A model generated the notes under the pieces. The model had not been told where the DNA came from, did not search any database, and worked only from the letters and a program-made list of their open reading frames with translations. DNA of 7,209 bases from Chloroflexota bacterium (lineage in GTDB: Bacteria > Chloroflexota > Dormibacteria > CF-121), in NCBI GenBank assembly GCA_005880605.1, contig VBIS01000014.1:1-7209 (forward strand). The letters are read 5' to 3'. Numbering within the stretch: position 1 is the stretch's first letter; the number at the start of each line of letters is the position of its first letter. A program made the position numbers and the translations under genes. Below, piece after piece: positions 5,260-7,209 of this stretch.

Positions 5260-6255
5260 ATGGCAGCGGACCACGCAGTCTCGGCCGAGGGGTTGGTCAA
5301 GCATTACGGGCGCGTCAAGGCACTGGATGGGCTCGATCTCTACGTCGACGAGGGAACGCTGCTTGCAGTGCTCGGACCGAATGGGGCGGGCAAGACAACC
5401 GCGGTGCGCATCCTGACCACGTTGCTGAAACCCGACGCCGGTCGCGCCACCGTCGCCGGCTTCGACGTCGTCAAGGACGCGAACCGGATCAAGTCCCAGA
5501 TCGGCCTGGCCGGCCAGTCGGTCGCGATCGACGAGTACCTGACCGGACGGGAAAACCTGGAGATGATCGGGCAGCTGTATCACATCTCGCGGCACGACGC
5601 CAAGCGCCGCGCCGAGGAATTGCTCCTGCAGTTCGACCTGATCGAGGCCGCCGGCAGGATTGCGAAGACCTACTCGGGCGGGATGCGACGGCGCCTCGAC
5701 CTGGCCGCATCCCTGGTGCTGTTGCCGCCTGTGCTCTTTCTCGACGAGCCGACCACCGGGCTCGATCCCCGAAGCCGCCGACAGGTGTGGGGCATGATCA
5801 GTTCGCTGGTCAAGGACGGCTCGACCATCCTGCTGACCACGCAGTACCTGGAGGAAGCGGATGAGCTCGCCAACCGGATTGCGGTTGTCGACGCCGGACG
5901 CGTGATTGCGGAAGGCACCTCCGACGAGTTGAAGGATCGCGTTGGCGGAAACCGGATCGAGATCGCGGTCGCGAAAGACGGGGACCTCCCGCGCGCCGCC
6001 GAGGTCGCCCGGCGTCACTTGTCGGACGAGGTCGCTATCGATCCGGCTCAGCGGCGAATCTCGGGTCCGTCAAAAGACGGGACCAGTCAGCTGGCCGTGC
6101 TGGTACGCGACTTCGACGCCGCAGGCATCGCCATCGTCGACCTGCAGCTCCACCGCCCCAGCCTGGACGACGTCTTTCTCACCCTGACTGGTCACCAGGC
6201 CGAGCAAGAGAAAGAGGTCAAGCCCGCCGGCCGGTGGGGACGGAGGTCGCGCTGA
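5260..6255 (+). CDS. DrrA-type ABC exporter ATP-binding protein
   Basis: A 331-residue cytoplasmic ATPase that would drive the membrane partner encoded next. Motifs in order: Walker A GPNGAGKTT (39-47), Q-loop Q86 in GLAGQ, signature YSGGMRRRLDLAAS (138-151), Walker B VLFLDEPTTG (158-167) with catalytic E163, D-loop GLDP (167-170), and TTQYLEEADELANRIAVVD (193-211), where the usual switch His is Gln195, a form I recall from DrrA proteins. The C-terminal extension ends HRPSLDDVFLTLTG (298-311), the marker of the daunorubicin-resistance DrrA family. Such pairs export lipophilic drugs, antibiotics or lipids. ATG 5260 is chosen because the conserved sequence begins at once (AEGLVKHYGRVKALDGL); the frame is open upstream to 5104 but runs antisense over the dioxygenase gene. 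The substrate is unknown, and no biosynthetic genes lie beside it. Confidence 0.94.
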   Translation: MAADHAVSAEGLVKHYGRVKALDGLDLYVDEGTLLAVLGPNGAGKTTAVRILTTLLKPDAGRATVAGFDVVKDANRIKSQIGLAGQSVAIDEYLTGRENLEMIGQLYHISRHDAKRRAEELLLQFDLIEAAGRIAKTYSGGMRRRLDLAASLVLLPPVLFLDEPTTGLDPRSRRQVWGMISSLVKDGSTILLTTQYLEEADELANRIAVVDAGRVIAEGTSDELKDRVGGNRIEIAVAKDGDLPRAAEVARRHLSDEVAIDPAQRRISGPSKDGTSQLAVLVRDFDAAGIAIVDLQLHRPSLDDVFLTLTGHQAEQEKEVKPAGRWGRRSR

Positions 6256-7103
6256 CGGCCACCGCCGCTACGCCGCTTTCGGCGGGAACCCGCTACCGGC
6301 CGATCTCCGGACGCTGGCCCGTTGTCTGGGCCGTCCTGGACGCGTTGGTGCTGGCCAAACGGAGCGTCCTCGAAACCGTGCGCGTGCCGGAACTGATCAT
6401 GTTCGTCGCCATCCAACCGGTGATGTTCGTGCTCCTCTTCCGCTACGTCTTCGGGGGCGCCATCCAGGTCCCCGGCGGGCAGTACGTCAACTACCTGATG
6501 CCCGGGATCTTCGTGCAAACGGTGGCGTTCGGCGGCGTCACCACCGCGATCGGGCTCGCCCAGGACATGCAACGTGGCATCATCGACCGTTTCCGCTCGC
6601 TCCCGATGTCGTCCTCGGCGGTGCTGACCGGTCGCACGCTTGCCGATCTCGCTCGAAACCTCTTCACCGTGATCATCATGCTGCTGGTTGGATTCGCCGT
6701 TGGCTTCCGACCGGGCGGGACGCCATTCGAGTTTTTGCTCGGCATCGTGGTCCTGTTGGGTGTCAGCTTTGCCTTCTCCTGGATCTCGGCCTTTATCGGC
6801 TTGCTGGTCCGCAGCGTCGAAGCGGCCCAGTCGGGCGGCTTCATCTGGCTCTTTCCGCTGACGTTCGCGTCCAGCGCCTTCGTGCCGGTGGCGACGATGC
6901 CCAGCTGGTTACGGGGCTTCGCCCAACACAATCCGGTCTCGGTCCTCGCCGATGCCTTGCGTGGTCTCTTCCACGTGAACCCCGCGTTGACCACGGGAGA
7001 CACCCGCTGGGCACTGATCCAGTCGGCGGCCTGGATCGCCGGCATCCTGCTGGTCTTTATCCCGCTATCGGTAATTCGCTATCGAAATACCATGGCTCGG
7101 TAG
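6234..7103 (+). CDS. DrrB-type ABC-2 exporter permease
   Basis: The membrane partner of the preceding ATPase. It is 289 residues from GTG 6234, with about six hydrophobic segments near 54-74, 88-108, 140-159, 166-193, 202-222 and 262-281. Family landmarks are the first cytoplasmic loop LAQDMQRGIIDRFRSLPMS (108-126), which couples to the ATPase, followed by SAVLTGRTLADLARN, and PLTFASSAFVPVATMPSWLR (208-227), typical of ABC-2 proteins of the DrrB/NodJ kind. Two subunits would join two ATPases to form the exporter. The start is uncertain. GTG 6234 overlaps the ATPase gene by 22 bases and has no good ribosome site; CTG 6252, in frame, lies five bases after GGAGG and overlaps the ATPase stop as CTGA. 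The mature protein would differ by only six residues. The TAG stop is at 7101-7103. Confidence 0.93.
   Translation: MGTEVALTATAATPLSAGTRYRPISGRWPVVWAVLDALVLAKRSVLETVRVPELIMFVAIQPVMFVLLFRYVFGGAIQVPGGQYVNYLMPGIFVQTVAFGGVTTAIGLAQDMQRGIIDRFRSLPMSSSAVLTGRTLADLARNLFTVIIMLLVGFAVGFRPGGTPFEFLLGIVVLLGVSFAFSWISAFIGLLVRSVEAAQSGGFIWLFPLTFASSAFVPVATMPSWLRGFAQHNPVSVLADALRGLFHVNPALTTGDTRWALIQSAAWIAGILLVFIPLSVIRYRNTMAR
6242..6246 (+). promoter_or_regulatory. GGAGG inside the ATPase/permease overlap
   Basis: GGAGG lies near the end of the ATPase coding sequence, five bases before an in-frame CTG at 6252 that overlaps the ATPase stop TGA (6253-6255). It would support coupled translation of the permease from a CTG start. 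If GTG 6234 is used instead, this site falls inside the permease coding region. Confidence 0.4.
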
Positions 7104-7209
7104 GGGCCTCGCCCGGTCGACTCAGACGGCGCGTTCTGAGCGCGGCCAGACTAACCAGCCATCCGCAGAGGCACAGCAGCGTGACGAGTGGCCAGATCGG
7201 CGCACCGTA
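7057..7209 (-). CDS. Possible C-terminal end of a membrane protein (partial, unrecognised)
   Basis: The minus strand is open from the right edge to a TAA at 7059-7057, 50 codons in all. The first part, APIWPLVTLLCLCGWLVSLA, is a plausible last transmembrane helix, followed by a basic stretch ALRTRRLSRPGE and a short tail PTEPWYFDSELPIAG. Third codon positions in the hydrophobic part are mostly G or C, as in the other genes. Its last 47 bases would overlap the 3' end of the DrrB gene on the opposite strand. That is unusual and lowers confidence. The family is not recognised, and the 106 bases after DrrB may simply be non-coding. Confidence 0.3.
   Translation of the reverse strand, partial: YGAPIWPLVTLLCLCGWLVSLAALRTRRLSRPGEAPTEPWYFDSELPIAG
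7121..7140. terminator. Hairpin after the exporter pair (weak terminator candidate)
   Basis: CTCAGA (7121-7126) and TCTGAG (7135-7140) are a perfect 6-bp inverted repeat with an 8-base GC-rich loop, 18 bases after the DrrB stop. No T-run follows on either strand, so intrinsic termination is not demonstrated. Confidence 0.27.

Noticed and set aside
5254..6018. 254-codon minus-strand frame antisense to the DrrA gene
   Set aside because: It has no known domain and is explained by the GC-rich codon pattern of the ATPase on the opposite strand.
1..7209. CRISPR arrays, tRNA or rRNA genes, insertion sequences, prophage or defence genes
   Set aside because: I found no tandem repeat-spacer pattern, no tRNA-like cloverleaf, no transposase or phage motif, and the coding frames account for almost all of the window.

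Overview
The window is GC-rich and densely coded. It has strong AAGGAGG-type ribosome sites, several gaps of 20-60 bases, and protein families common in high-GC soil bacteria: a DrrAB-type ABC exporter, an APC permease and a rhodanese-CBS protein. It looks like chromosome of an actinobacterium or a related high-GC lineage such as Chloroflexota or Dormibacterota. The phylum is an inference, because the window holds no phylogenetic marker.

Layout. (1) At the left edge on the + strand are the last 81 residues of an oligopeptide/dipeptide ABC ATPase, followed 22 bases later by a short MutY-family DNA glycosylase that has the Fe-S cluster motif but no C-terminal 8-oxoG-recognition domain. (2) It converges on a minus-strand series across a 19-base gap that holds a perfect hairpin. 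In transcription order the minus series (5232 down to 940) is: a DODA/YgiD-type extradiol dioxygenase, a pirin, a broken small uncharacterised gene, a rhodanese-CBS fusion with one in-frame TGA, and an APC-family amino-acid permease. (3) Diverging from the dioxygenase with under 30 bases between the two start codons is a + strand DrrA/DrrB-type ABC exporter pair. (4) At the right edge a minus-strand frame with one hydrophobic segment may be the tail of another membrane protein.

The most notable point is the rhodanese-CBS gene. A single continuous frame from 3179 to 2466 is interrupted only by TGA at 2975-2973. As I remember the family, a cysteine is usual at this place in the active-site loop, and the frame continues with recognisable rhodanese and CBS sequence. 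Three other genes here end in TGA, so a general reassignment of TGA is unlikely. The choices are selenocysteine, for which a SECIS-like hairpin starts 12 nt downstream, or a nonsense mutation or sequencing error. The neighbouring small gene also appears damaged (an internal deletion with a frame change), which favours local decay and must be weighed against selenocysteine.

How the genes might work together: the dioxygenase, the pirin (cupin dioxygenase family) and the rhodanese suggest small-molecule oxidation and sulfur or redox handling. The permease may have its own promoter and a dyad operator. The DrrAB pair is an independent efflux unit. These links rest on gene order and family knowledge only.
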